Shown here: piece after piece, positions 49,796 through 58,237 of the stretch | How the letters are laid out: each line of letters starts with the position of its first letter | Numbering within the stretch: the first letter of the stretch is position 1 | Origin: an uncultured Clostridia bacterium | Lineage (GTDB): Bacteria; Bacillota; Clostridia; Christensenellales; Borkfalkiaceae | Direction: 5' to 3' | Assembly: GCA_944354535.1 (NCBI GenBank) | Contig: CALVPY010000013.1 | Span: 1 to 60,436 of the forward strand | DNA length: 60,436 nucleotides | Notes under the pieces: model-generated | The model's database searches: none | What the model was told of the DNA's origin: nothing | What the model saw: the letters and a program-made list of their open reading frames with translations, nothing else | Translations under genes and position numbers: made by a program

Positions 49796-50789
49796 ACATT
49801 TTTATACCTTAAAGAAACTTCCCTTATTTGCGGCAATTTCGGCCGTCATCCTCATTGCGGGCATCGTGCTCTTCGCCCTCTTCGGGTTCAGCTACGATGC
49901 CGGGGCCGGCAAGAGCTTCTCCGTCACCTACGACGCGGTCGTCACCATTGCGGACGGCGGCGACAGGGTGGAGGAAGTGTGCGAAGATACCTTCTCTTCC
50001 CTCGGCATCCGCTATGAGAAGAAGACGGAGGCCGCTCCCGACATCGACAACAACTCGCTTTCCGAGACGGGCGACTACACGGTGAGCTATCTCTTTTCGG
50101 AGGAGACTTCCGCCGAAAAGCTCTCCGAGGCAAAGGAGACCGTCGCCTCTGCTCTCGCGGGCGAATTTGAGGGCGCCGACGTCTATATCGTCGTCCGCAC
50201 GCAGGAAGCGGCGCATTCCTTCGCGGAGCCCGCATGGCGCGGCGCCGTGGCGCTCCTGGTGGCGGTCATCGTCGTGCTCGTCTATATCGGGTTCCGGTTC
50301 GGCTGGGGCCGTGCGCTGACGGGGCTTTGCCTCACCGTCCACGACGTCCTTCTGACGCTCGCCCTGCTTGCGATCACCCGCATCCCCGTGGCGTTCGCAT
50401 CGCCCCTCCTGTTTGCGGCGGCCGCGGCGGTCATCTCCCTGCTCCTCTGGATGGTGCAGTGCATGAAGATGCGCGAGACCTTCAAAGATCCCGCCTTCCG
50501 CACGATGGACGCGGAGGAAGCCGTGAACGAATGCGGCAGGAGCTCGTATAAAACGGTGCTCTATGTCGCGGCGGCGCTTGCAGTCGTGTTCATCGTTCTG
50601 GGTGCGGTGGCAGTTGCGGGAACGAGGGCGTTCTTCCTCCCTCTGCTTCTCCCCCTTGCGGTCGGCGCATATTCCTCGCTGGTGCTCGGGCCCACGCTCT
50701 ACCTTTCCATGAAGAAGATGGACGATCGCAGCAATGCCAAGAAAGGCCGTTACGTCGGAAAGAAAAAGGCGGAAAAAGCCGAAGAATAA
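49788..50789 (+). CDS. secF: Protein translocase subunit SecF (divergent)
   Basis: A 333-residue SecF-like protein. Segment 1 (about 14-36), a short periplasmic part with the FSVTYDAVVTIADGGDRVEE stretch, and five further segments (about 147-300). The family motif region FRFGWGRALTGLCLTVHDVL matches SecF (F-R-F...V-H-D-V/I), and the tail is basic. It starts 8 bp before the secD stop, so the two are translated together. A strong terminator ends the unit. Confidence 0.8.
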   Translation: MTKHFYTLKKLPLFAAISAVILIAGIVLFALFGFSYDAGAGKSFSVTYDAVVTIADGGDRVEEVCEDTFSSLGIRYEKKTEAAPDIDNNSLSETGDYTVSYLFSEETSAEKLSEAKETVASALAGEFEGADVYIVVRTQEAAHSFAEPAWRGAVALLVAVIVVLVYIGFRFGWGRALTGLCLTVHDVLLTLALLAITRIPVAFASPLLFAAAAAVISLLLWMVQCMKMRETFKDPAFRTMDAEEAVNECGRSSYKTVLYVAAALAVVFIVLGAVAVAGTRAFFLPLLLPLAVGAYSSLVLGPTLYLSMKKMDDRSNAKKGRYVGKKKAEKAEE

Positions 50790-50806
50790 CTCGTAAGACT
50801 AAGAAG

Positions 50807-50834
50807 ACGGCGGGATTTTTCCCCGCCGTTTTTT
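50807..50834 (+). terminator. Terminator after secF
   Basis: ACGGCGGG with CCCGCCGT, loop ATTTTTC, then six T. Confidence 0.88.
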
Positions 50835-50910
50835 GTCCATAAAAACGGGCGGAAAGAACGCCGCCCGGGGTGCGGCGGACGGGATGCGCCCGGGCCGCAA
50901 AGGAGAGAGC

Positions 50911-53226
50911 ATGAAACGCATCGTGCGCGAATTTACATTTTCCCCCGACGAAAAGCGGCGCGTCGGGGAGCTTGCGCGTGCGGTGGGCATCACCGGGACG
51001 ACGGCGGGCATCCTCTTTGCCCGCGGCATGGACAGCGAGGAGAAGATGCGCCGCTTCCTCTCCCCGGGCAAGCAGAACTTCCTCTCCCCCTTCCTCATGA
51101 AGGGCATGAAGGAGGCGGTGCTGCTTTTGGAGCGGGCAAAGCGCGAAGAGTGGCGGGTCGCCATCTTCGGCGACTACGATGCGGACGGCATCGGCGCCGT
51201 CTCCATCCTCTCGCGGGCGCTCAAAGAATACGGCATCGAGCCCTATCTCTACGTCCCCGAGCGGGCGGAAGGCTACGGGCTCACGACGCGCGCCATCGAC
51301 CGCATCTTCGATGAATTTCTGCCCGATCTCATCGTTACGGTGGACTGCGGCATCTCCAACGCCGCGGAAGTCGAATATATCAAGGAGCAGGGCTGCTACG
51401 TCATCGTCACCGACCATCACGAGCTGCCCGAAGAACTCCCCGACTGCATCTGCATCAACCCCAAATTCAAGGACGATTATCCCTACGACAATCTTTGCGG
51501 CGCGGGCGTTGCCTACAAGCTTTCCCGCGCGCTCATCGGCGAGAAGGCGGATGCGCTCCTCGATTTCTGCGCTCTTTCGACGGTGGCGGACAGCGTGCCG
51601 CTCCTCGGTGAGAACCGCGACATCGTGGCGGCGGGCTTAGAGCTCATCAAGAGCCGCCCTCGCCCCGCCTTTTTAGCGCTTCTGAATAAGGCGCAGGAAG
51701 TGACGGCGCAGACGCTTGCCTTCACGCTCGCGCCCCGCGTCAACGCGGCGGGCAGGATGGGGGACGCCAACGCGGCGCTCCGCCTCTTCACTTCGGAGGA
51801 CGAGGAGGAGACGCGCGTCCTTGCAGAACTTCTCAACAACTACAATTCGGAGCGCCAGCGGCTGTGCGACGAGCTCTACGAGCGGGCGCGCGCGCAGATC
51901 GCGGCGGAGGGCGCCTATCAGAGCGTCGTCATGGCGGAGGGCGAGGACTGGCATCCCGGGCTCATCGGCATCGTGGCGGCGCGCATCGTGGAAGAATTTT
52001 CCCGCCCCGCGCTCCTCTTCGTCCGTCGCGGCGATATGCTGCGGGGCTCTGCTAGGAGCATCGAGGCGGTCAACATCTTCGAGGCTCTCAAGAGCTGTTC
52101 GGACGAGATCGAAGAATTCGGCGGCCATGCGCAGGCGGCGGGCGTCAACGTGCGTGCCGACCGCTTCGAGGCCTTGAAGAGCGATCTCGACAGCTATATC
52201 AAGACGCACTATACGCGCGAAGATTTCATCCCTTCCCTCGTCGTCAGCGGGGAGATCGAAGGGGAATTCCCCAAACAGCTCGCTCACGAGATCGAATCTT
52301 TGGAGCCCTTCGGCGTGGGCAACCGCCGCCCGCTCTTTTTGTTCCGCGCGGGCAGATTGCAGGCCGCGCCCGTCAAGCCCGCCTCGCCGCACATCTCCGT
52401 TTCGGGCGAAGCGCTCGATCTCATGTATTTCTGGGGCGAGAAGGATCTTGCGGTCCTCAGGAGCGACATCCCCAAATCGCTCGTCTTTGAATGCAACGTT
52501 TCCAAGTTCCGCGGCAGGGAGTATGTCAAGGGCTTCGTGCGCGCGGTCATCTACGACGGCGCGAAGGGGGAGGACGTCCCCGCCGAGGGCTTCTATCAGG
52601 GGCTCCTCGCGCTCAGAGAGGGCGCAGAGCGCCCCGTGGAGCGGATGGGGGAGCAAGAACTCAACGCGCATATCGCAAAGGAGCGCAAGAACTGCGCTTA
52701 CGGGCTCGCCGCCGTCGCGTATGACAGGCGGACGCTTGCCCGCTTCCCCGCGCTCAAAGGGCTGCCTGCGGAGGTGTTCCGCCTCTCGTCGGGGAACGCC
52801 GCCAACGTGGTGCTCTTGTCTCCCGCGCCCGACTGCGACCTTTCCGCCTACCGCGAGGTGGTGTTTTTGGAATCGCCCGCCGTCGTCGCGCAGCCTACGG
52901 GCAGGGCAAAGCTGCTTGCAAACGCCGATTTGTGCGGCTGGGAGCGGCTCGCTTCGCTCCCGCATACGCGGGAGGATATGGCGGAGGTCTTTTCCGCCCT
53001 CCGTGCCGCCGAAGGGACGCTCAGGGGCGCGGACGCCGCAGAGGCGGGGCGCAGCTGTGCCTGCCTCGGGTTCGGCGCCGAACGCTTCCTCTTCGCGTTC
53101 GCGGTGTTCGAGGAGCTGGGGCTCATCGAGCTCAAAGAGGGGCGCGTCCGCATCATCCGCGGCAGGAAGACGCAGCTCGAAAAGTCGAAGATCTATACTG
53201 CGGTCGTAAGGCTCGCAGAAGAGTAA
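50911..53226 (+). CDS. recJ: Single-stranded-DNA-specific exonuclease RecJ
   Basis: RecJ, 771 residues, digests single-stranded DNA 5' to 3' in repair. DHH-family metal motifs are AIFGDYDADGIGAV, TVDCGISN, VTDHHELPE, and CALSTVADSVPL; the DHHA1 motif is EFGGHAQAAG; an OB domain (about 450-560) follows, and a long C-terminal region (about 570-771) like that of Firmicutes RecJ. AAAGGAGA is 3-4 bp ahead of ATG 50911; the frame is open to 50833 through a terminator, which is rejected. rel follows. Confidence 0.94.
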   Translation: MKRIVREFTFSPDEKRRVGELARAVGITGTTAGILFARGMDSEEKMRRFLSPGKQNFLSPFLMKGMKEAVLLLERAKREEWRVAIFGDYDADGIGAVSILSRALKEYGIEPYLYVPERAEGYGLTTRAIDRIFDEFLPDLIVTVDCGISNAAEVEYIKEQGCYVIVTDHHELPEELPDCICINPKFKDDYPYDNLCGAGVAYKLSRALIGEKADALLDFCALSTVADSVPLLGENRDIVAAGLELIKSRPRPAFLALLNKAQEVTAQTLAFTLAPRVNAAGRMGDANAALRLFTSEDEEETRVLAELLNNYNSERQRLCDELYERARAQIAAEGAYQSVVMAEGEDWHPGLIGIVAARIVEEFSRPALLFVRRGDMLRGSARSIEAVNIFEALKSCSDEIEEFGGHAQAAGVNVRADRFEALKSDLDSYIKTHYTREDFIPSLVVSGEIEGEFPKQLAHEIESLEPFGVGNRRPLFLFRAGRLQAAPVKPASPHISVSGEALDLMYFWGEKDLAVLRSDIPKSLVFECNVSKFRGREYVKGFVRAVIYDGAKGEDVPAEGFYQGLLALREGAERPVERMGEQELNAHIAKERKNCAYGLAAVAYDRRTLARFPALKGLPAEVFRLSSGNAANVVLLSPAPDCDLSAYREVVFLESPAVVAQPTGRAKLLANADLCGWERLASLPHTREDMAEVFSALRAAEGTLRGADAAEAGRSCACLGFGAERFLFAFAVFEELGLIELKEGRVRIIRGRKTQLEKSKIYTAVVRLAEE

Positions 53227-53253
53227 GGTAAATTTGCAAAGGAGGGGGGAACG

Positions 53254-55389
53254 ATGGAAGCCATCCTGATGAAGATCTACGAATACTACACGGGGGAGGA
53301 GCGCAATATGCTGCTCCATGCCTATGACTATGCCAAGGCGGCGCACGCCAACCAGAAGCGCGCCTCGGGCGAGCCCTACTTCATCCACCCCTGTGCCGTG
53401 GCGGAGATCTTGGTCGATCTCGGGCTCGATCCCGCGACCATCGCGGCGGCGCTTTTGCACGACGTCATCGAAGATACGCCCGTCACCGAAGAGGATCTCC
53501 GCCGCGAATTCGGCGAGGAGGTCTTATCCCTCGTCGCGGGCGTCACCAAGCTCGATAAGATCGTCTTCAAGTCGCAGGAAGAGGAAGAGGCGGAAAACTT
53601 CCGCAAGCTCTTCATCGCCATGGCGAAGGACATCCGCGTCATCATCATCAAACTTGCCGACCGCCTGCACAATATGCGCTCCTTAAACTTCCTTTCCCAA
53701 GAGCGGCAGCAGCGCATGGCGCGCGAGACGCTGGATATCTACACCCCCATCGCGGGCAGGCTGGGTATTTCGCAGGTCAAGTGCGAGCTCGAAGATCTCT
53801 GCCTCAAATATCTCGATCCCGAGGCGTTCGAATACCTCGTCGAGAACATCCATCAGAAACTCGAAGAGCGCAACCGCTTCGTCGATTACGTCGTCGAAGA
53901 GATCAAGAAGATCCTCGTCGAATGCAACATCCACGGCGAGGTGTTCGGCCGCCCCAAGCACTTCTATTCCATCTATAAAAAGATGACGACGAAGAACAAG
54001 ACGCTCGATCAGATCTACGATCTCACCGCAGTGCGCGTCATCGTCGGCACGGTGGACGAGTGCTACGAAGTGTTCGGCAAGATCCACAAGGAGTGGAAGC
54101 CCGTGCCGGGGCGCATCAAGGACTATATCGCAACGCCCAAGCCCAACTTGTATCAGTCGCTGCACACGACGGTCGTCACCAACTTCGGTCAGCCTTTCGA
54201 GATCCAGATCCGCACCGAAGAGATGCACCGCACGGCGGAGTACGGTATCGCGGCGCATTGGAAGTATAAGGAACAGACGACGGAGGAGACGACGCTCGAT
54301 CAGCGCATCTCGTGGATCCGCGAGATGATGGAGCTGCAGGGCGGCCTCAAAGATTCGAAGGAGTTCATGGATACCGTCAAGGGGTCGCTGTTCAGCTCCG
54401 AGCTCCTCGTCTTCACGCCGCAGGGCAAGGTCATCTCCCTTCCCAACGACGCGACGCCCGTCGACTTTGCCTATGCCATCCACTCGGAAGTGGGCAACCA
54501 CTGCACGGGCGCCAAAGTCAACGGCAAGATCGTGCCGCTCAACTCGACGCTGGAGCTCGGCGACGTCGTCGAGATCATCACCTCGCCCAACTCCAAGGGG
54601 CCTTCGCGCGACTGGCTCAAATTCATCAAATCCACTTCGGCGAAGGCGAAAATAAAGTCCTTCTACAAGCGCGAGATGAAGGACGAGAACATCCGCTTAG
54701 GGCGCGATATGCTCGAAGACGCCGCCAAGCGGAAAGGCTATGCGCTTTCCGACCTTCTCACCGACGAGAGCTTCAAAAAAGTCTCCGAAAAGCTCGCCTT
54801 CAATTCGCAGGACGAAATGTTCGCCTCCATCGGCTATGGGGCGGTCACCATCAACCAGGTCCTGTATAAGCTCATCGACTTTTTCCGCAAGGAAGTGCCG
54901 CAGCCGCTCGTGACGGCGAGCGAGCCCGCCTATCACGGCAGGCTCGCAAAGGGGACCGTCACCATCAACGGGCAGACGGGGCTTCTCGTCTCCTTTGCGG
55001 GCTGCTGTTCGCCCGTGCCCGGCGACGAGATCGTTGGCTTTGTGACGCGGGGGCGCGGCGTCGTCGTACACCGCAAGGACTGCCCCAACTTAAAGGGCGC
55101 CGATCCCGCCCGTCTGCAGGCGGCGGCGTGGGTCGCCGAAGAGGGCGGCGTGCGCTTCAAGGCCGCCATCGTTGTGACGGCGGACGACCAGGGCGCCGCC
55201 ATCGGCGCGATCAGTGCGAGCGTCGCCGAGATGCACCTTGAGATCACTTCTATCAACGGCCGCTACGATAAGAACGGCAGTGCCATCGTCGACGTCACCG
55301 TCTCGCTCACCAACCGTCAGGACGTCGATCTCCTCATCAAGAAGATCGCCGGCCATCAGAAAATTATTGATGTGAGAAGAGCAAGCTAA
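53254..55389 (+). CDS. rel: Bifunctional (p)ppGpp synthetase/hydrolase Rel
   Basis: A 711-residue long RSH enzyme. Hydrolase domain (about 20-180) with intact HDVIEDT and LADRLHNMRSL; synthetase domain (about 210-340) with YSIYKKM, RVIVGTVDECYEVFGKIH and PNLYQSLHTTV; TGS domain (about 385-445, VFTPQGKVISLPNDATPVDF); zinc-finger-like CCSPVPGDEI; ACT domain at the end. Both activities should be present. It controls the stringent response; in this order (recJ-rel-MBL-hemZ) it is typical of Clostridia. AAAGGAGG lies 8 bp upstream. Confidence 0.96.
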   Translation: MEAILMKIYEYYTGEERNMLLHAYDYAKAAHANQKRASGEPYFIHPCAVAEILVDLGLDPATIAAALLHDVIEDTPVTEEDLRREFGEEVLSLVAGVTKLDKIVFKSQEEEEAENFRKLFIAMAKDIRVIIIKLADRLHNMRSLNFLSQERQQRMARETLDIYTPIAGRLGISQVKCELEDLCLKYLDPEAFEYLVENIHQKLEERNRFVDYVVEEIKKILVECNIHGEVFGRPKHFYSIYKKMTTKNKTLDQIYDLTAVRVIVGTVDECYEVFGKIHKEWKPVPGRIKDYIATPKPNLYQSLHTTVVTNFGQPFEIQIRTEEMHRTAEYGIAAHWKYKEQTTEETTLDQRISWIREMMELQGGLKDSKEFMDTVKGSLFSSELLVFTPQGKVISLPNDATPVDFAYAIHSEVGNHCTGAKVNGKIVPLNSTLELGDVVEIITSPNSKGPSRDWLKFIKSTSAKAKIKSFYKREMKDENIRLGRDMLEDAAKRKGYALSDLLTDESFKKVSEKLAFNSQDEMFASIGYGAVTINQVLYKLIDFFRKEVPQPLVTASEPAYHGRLAKGTVTINGQTGLLVSFAGCCSPVPGDEIVGFVTRGRGVVVHRKDCPNLKGADPARLQAAAWVAEEGGVRFKAAIVVTADDQGAAIGAISASVAEMHLEITSINGRYDKNGSAIVDVTVSLTNRQDVDLLIKKIAGHQKIIDVRRAS

Positions 55390-55689
55390 TGGATTTCGCG
55401 AAAATCTTTTTCCTTCGGAAAAATCTTTCCGCGAGGGGTGAGGTAGGCGGATTTTAACTTGCCTTATCGCCCGCGCGCTGGTTTGTCATTCTAAGTACAA
55501 TAAGCCTCAAGTATGAGGCAAATTGAGTCCCGCAGCGCAAAAGCGTGGTTTTGCTCGCGGAAATGATTTTGGGAAGATCCTTATGATAGCCTCCTCTTCG
55601 GGGAGGTGGCGCGCTGTCCGACGCATTTCGGCAGCGTGACGGAAGGAGTTTTATCGGGCGGCGAGAAGGAGTTTTTTCAAGGAGGCGGT
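55390..55689. repeat. Repeat cluster between rel and the MBL gene (family A copy 6 and family B)
   Basis: 300 bp with no gene. First come hairpin fragments around ATCTTTTTCCTTCGGAAAAA, then family A (55464-55563) with hairpin GCCTCA-AGTA-TGAGGC at 55504-55519, identical to the hairpin at 23713. A reversed family B copy lies at 55588-55650 (CCTCCTCTTCGGGGAGGTGG). The order A then B is the same as at 23332-23521, so the two behave as one composite repeat. Confidence 0.8.
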
Positions 55690-56298
55690 ATGGTCATCCA
55701 ACTGATCGAACCTGTGGGGTTCGCGGCAAATTGTTATCTTGTTTCGGCGGACGGAAAACACGCCGTCGCCGTCGATCCGGGCGAAGCGCGCGTGCTTGCC
55801 GAGGCGCAGAAGCGCGGGCTTTCTGTCACGCACGTCCTTCTGACGCACGGGCATTTCGACCATATCGGCGGGTGCGCCGCGCTCCAGGCGGCGGGCGTCA
55901 AGATCGGCTGCCCGAAGGATGATCTTTGGCAGGTGCAGTATGCAAACGAGGGCGCGCGCCTCTTCGGGATGCCGCCCGTTCCCTCCTTCACGCCCGACTT
56001 TACTTACGAGGGCGGCGATATGTTGGAGCTTGACGGCATCACCTTCCAAGTCATCGCGACCCCGGGGCATACGCAGGGCAGCGTCTGCCTGCGCGCAGAT
56101 GACGTCATCTTTTCGGGGGATACCCTCTTTCAGGGCAGCGTGGGAAGGACCGATCTCCCGGGCGGCGATTTCCGCGCGCTCAAAAAAAGCGTCAAGGCGC
56201 TCTACGCCCTCGAGGGCGACTATACGGTGTATCCCGGCCACGGGGATAAGACGGCGCTCTCCTTTGAGCGAAAGTACAACGGGGTGATACGATGTTAA
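55690..56298 (+). CDS. Metallo-beta-lactamase-fold hydrolase (glyoxalase II-like)
   Basis: A 202-residue MBL protein. Metal ligands are in LLTHGHFDHIGG (HxHxDH), ATPGHTQGS, FSGDTLFQGSVGRTDLPGG and VYPGHGDKT. The size and motifs match the short YqgX/GloB-like group in Firmicutes, which may hydrolyse S-D-lactoyl thiols; the substrate is not proven. AAGGAGGCGGT ends right at ATG 55690. It overlaps hemZ by 7 bp. A longer frame to 55606 starts in the repeat and is rejected. Confidence 0.9.
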   Translation: MVIQLIEPVGFAANCYLVSADGKHAVAVDPGEARVLAEAQKRGLSVTHVLLTHGHFDHIGGCAALQAAGVKIGCPKDDLWQVQYANEGARLFGMPPVPSFTPDFTYEGGDMLELDGITFQVIATPGHTQGSVCLRADDVIFSGDTLFQGSVGRTDLPGGDFRALKKSVKALYALEGDYTVYPGHGDKTALSFERKYNGVIRC

Positions 56299-57668
56299 CG
56301 GCACAGCCCGCCTTTTTGGAACAGGAACTCAACGAGGTCGTCCGCCTCTTTGCGGGGGCGGAGGAGCTTCAGATCGAACTTTTGCAGGACTACGACGGCG
56401 CAGTCTTCCGCGGCGTTCTGCGCCTGAACGGCGAAGAGACGCGCTATTCGCACGAGGGCGCGGCGGAGAACGAACTTGTCTACAAGAGCCTTGCCCGCCG
56501 CTATTCCAAGCTCGCCTTATACAACGCCCTTTCCGCGCATTTTTCCCGGCATCTTCCCTGGGGCGCGCTGACGGGCATCCGACCCACCCGCCTCGCGCGC
56601 GGGGAGCTCGAAAAGGGGCGCGATTTTTTGCCGCTCTTTCACGAGATGGACGTCGGGGAGGACAACATCGAACTCGTCTCCCGCGTCATCGGGGCGCAGG
56701 AGGGCATCTACGAACGCAAGGAGGGCAATTGCGATCTCTACGTCTCGCTGCCCTTCTGCCCGACGCGCTGCGTCTATTGCTCCTTCGTCACCGCGCCCAT
56801 CGACAAGACGCGGCAGTACATCCCCGCCTATCTCGACGCCGTGAAGCGCGAACTCGAGGGCGCCGAGGGGCTGTGGGAGAACCTTCGCTCCGTCTATATC
56901 GGCGGGGGCACCCCCTTTGCATTGGAGACGGAGGAGCTCCGTGCCGTGCTGGAAGCGGTGAAGCCGCTCCGCACCAACGGCTGCGAATATACGGTGGAGG
57001 CGGGGCGTCCCGACGTGTTCACCGAAGAAAAGCTCGCCCTCTGCAAGGAGTACGGCGTCACGCGCATCTGCATCAACGCGCAGTCCTTCTCCGACCGCAC
57101 GCTCGAAGCGATCGGCAGGAAGCACACCGCGAAAGAGGTGGGGGAGGCGTTCGAGCTCGCCCGCCCCTTCGGCTTTGTCACCAACTGCGACCTCATCGCG
57201 GGCCTCACGGGGGAGAGCCTCGAAGAATTTCGCGGCAGCATCGATGCTGCCGTCGCGCTCTCGCCCGACAATATCACCGTGCATACGCTGTGTTTGAAGA
57301 AGGGCGCGCGCCTCAAAGAGGAAGTTGAGAGCCTCAAAGAGGGGGATATGGGGGAGATGATCGCCTACGCGCGGGAAAAGCTCACCGCGGCGGGGTACGA
57401 GCCCTACTACCTCTACCGCCAGAAGTACATGGCGGGCGCGCACGAAAACACGGGCTGGACGAAGCCCGGGCGCGCTTCCGTCTACAACATCGACGTCATG
57501 GAAGAGACGGCGGATAACTTCGCCGTGGGCGCAAACGCCGTCACCAAGAAGGTGTTTCTGAAGGAGGGGCGCATCGAGCGCATCGGCTCGCCCAAAGACC
57601 TCCCGACTTACCTTGAAAAGACACAAAAGCTCATCGAAGAAAAGAAAAAGCTCTTTTCCCGTACCTGA
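56292..57668 (+). CDS. hemZ: Coproporphyrinogen dehydrogenase-like radical SAM protein HemZ
   Basis: A 458-residue radical SAM protein of the HemN/HemZ group. The N-terminal part (about 1-145) is HemZ-specific (GALTGIRPTRLARGELEKGR); the cluster motif is CPTRCVYCSF (about 155-164); then VYIGGGTPFALETEELRAVL, TVEAGRPDVFTEEKL and INAQSFSDRTLEAIGRKHTA. HemZ is linked to anaerobic oxidation of coproporphyrinogen in Bacillus, but many heme-less Clostridia carry it, so another role (heme handling or tRNA/anaerobic repair) is possible. No other heme genes are in the window. It starts inside the MBL gene. Confidence 0.88.
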   Translation: MLTAQPAFLEQELNEVVRLFAGAEELQIELLQDYDGAVFRGVLRLNGEETRYSHEGAAENELVYKSLARRYSKLALYNALSAHFSRHLPWGALTGIRPTRLARGELEKGRDFLPLFHEMDVGEDNIELVSRVIGAQEGIYERKEGNCDLYVSLPFCPTRCVYCSFVTAPIDKTRQYIPAYLDAVKRELEGAEGLWENLRSVYIGGGTPFALETEELRAVLEAVKPLRTNGCEYTVEAGRPDVFTEEKLALCKEYGVTRICINAQSFSDRTLEAIGRKHTAKEVGEAFELARPFGFVTNCDLIAGLTGESLEEFRGSIDAAVALSPDNITVHTLCLKKGARLKEEVESLKEGDMGEMIAYAREKLTAAGYEPYYLYRQKYMAGAHENTGWTKPGRASVYNIDVMEETADNFAVGANAVTKKVFLKEGRIERIGSPKDLPTYLEKTQKLIEEKKKLFSRT

Positions 57669-57732
57669 GCGGGCGCAGGGGCGCGCGAAGGGGGCGCCAT
57701 AGAAATTTCCCCGAAAAGCCGCCTTAAAAGCT

Positions 57733-57761
57733 TTGACAGCGGCGCAAAAATGTGGTATCCT
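57733..57761 (+). promoter_or_regulatory. Promoter of rpsO
   Basis: TTGACA (57733-57738), 17 bp, TATCCT (57756-57761). Confidence 0.82.
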
Positions 57762-57767
57762 AATAGA

Positions 57768-57842
57768 GACGTGCGCGAGGAGATACGCTCTCCACGTTTC
57801 CCTTGGCGCATCGCGAATACTTCCATAGGAGGATAAACGCAA
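57768..57842 (+). promoter_or_regulatory. Structured rpsO leader, candidate S15 autoregulation site
   Basis: About 75 bases between promoter and start codon can pair: GGAGA-TACGC-TCTCC (57779-57793) nested in GTGCGCGA with TTGGCGCATCGCG. The order ends in the ribosome site AGGAGGA. S15 represses its own mRNA through leader structures in several bacteria, with structures that differ between groups; whether this is one is inference. Confidence 0.45.
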
Positions 57843-58097
57843 ATGGAAAAGGCAGAGATCATTGCGAAATTTGCCGCACACGAGGGTGATACGGGTTCGC
57901 CCGAGGTCCAGATCGCACTCCTCACCGAGCGCATCAACCACCTCAACGAACACCTCAAAGTGCACAAGCACGACAACCACTCCCGCCGCGGTCTTTTGAA
58001 GATGGTCGGTAAGCGCCGCGGTCTTTTGGACTACCTCAAAGCAAAAGACATCGAGCGCTACAGAGCGGTCATTGCTGCGCTCGAACTCAGAAAGTAA
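57843..58097 (+). CDS. rpsO: 30S ribosomal protein S15
   Basis: S15, 84 residues (usual length 85-89). It has [40 protein letters not shown] and [17 protein letters not shown]. It binds 16S rRNA early in 30S assembly. TAGGAGGA lies 8 bp upstream. A terminator separates it from pnp, the standard neighbour. Confidence 0.98.
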   Translation: MEKAEIIAKFAAHEGDTGSPEVQIALLTERINHLNEHLKVHKHDNHSRRGLLKMVGKRRGLLDYLKAKDIERYRAVIAALELRK

Positions 58098-58102
58098 AAA
58101 AG

Positions 58103-58128
58103 AAGCGGCTTTTTGCCGCTCTTTTTTT
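58103..58128 (+). terminator. Terminator after rpsO
   Basis: AGCGGC-TTTTT-GCCGCT followed by CTTTTTTT. Confidence 0.9.
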
Positions 58129-58237
58129 GCCGTTTTCCCGCTGATTTTCACCGTTTTCGGGGGAAGGGAGGCGGCGCCGCCGTGCGGTCGGGCGGCCGCA
58201 GGGCACAAGAACCAAAAAGAATTAAGGAGTTATCATT

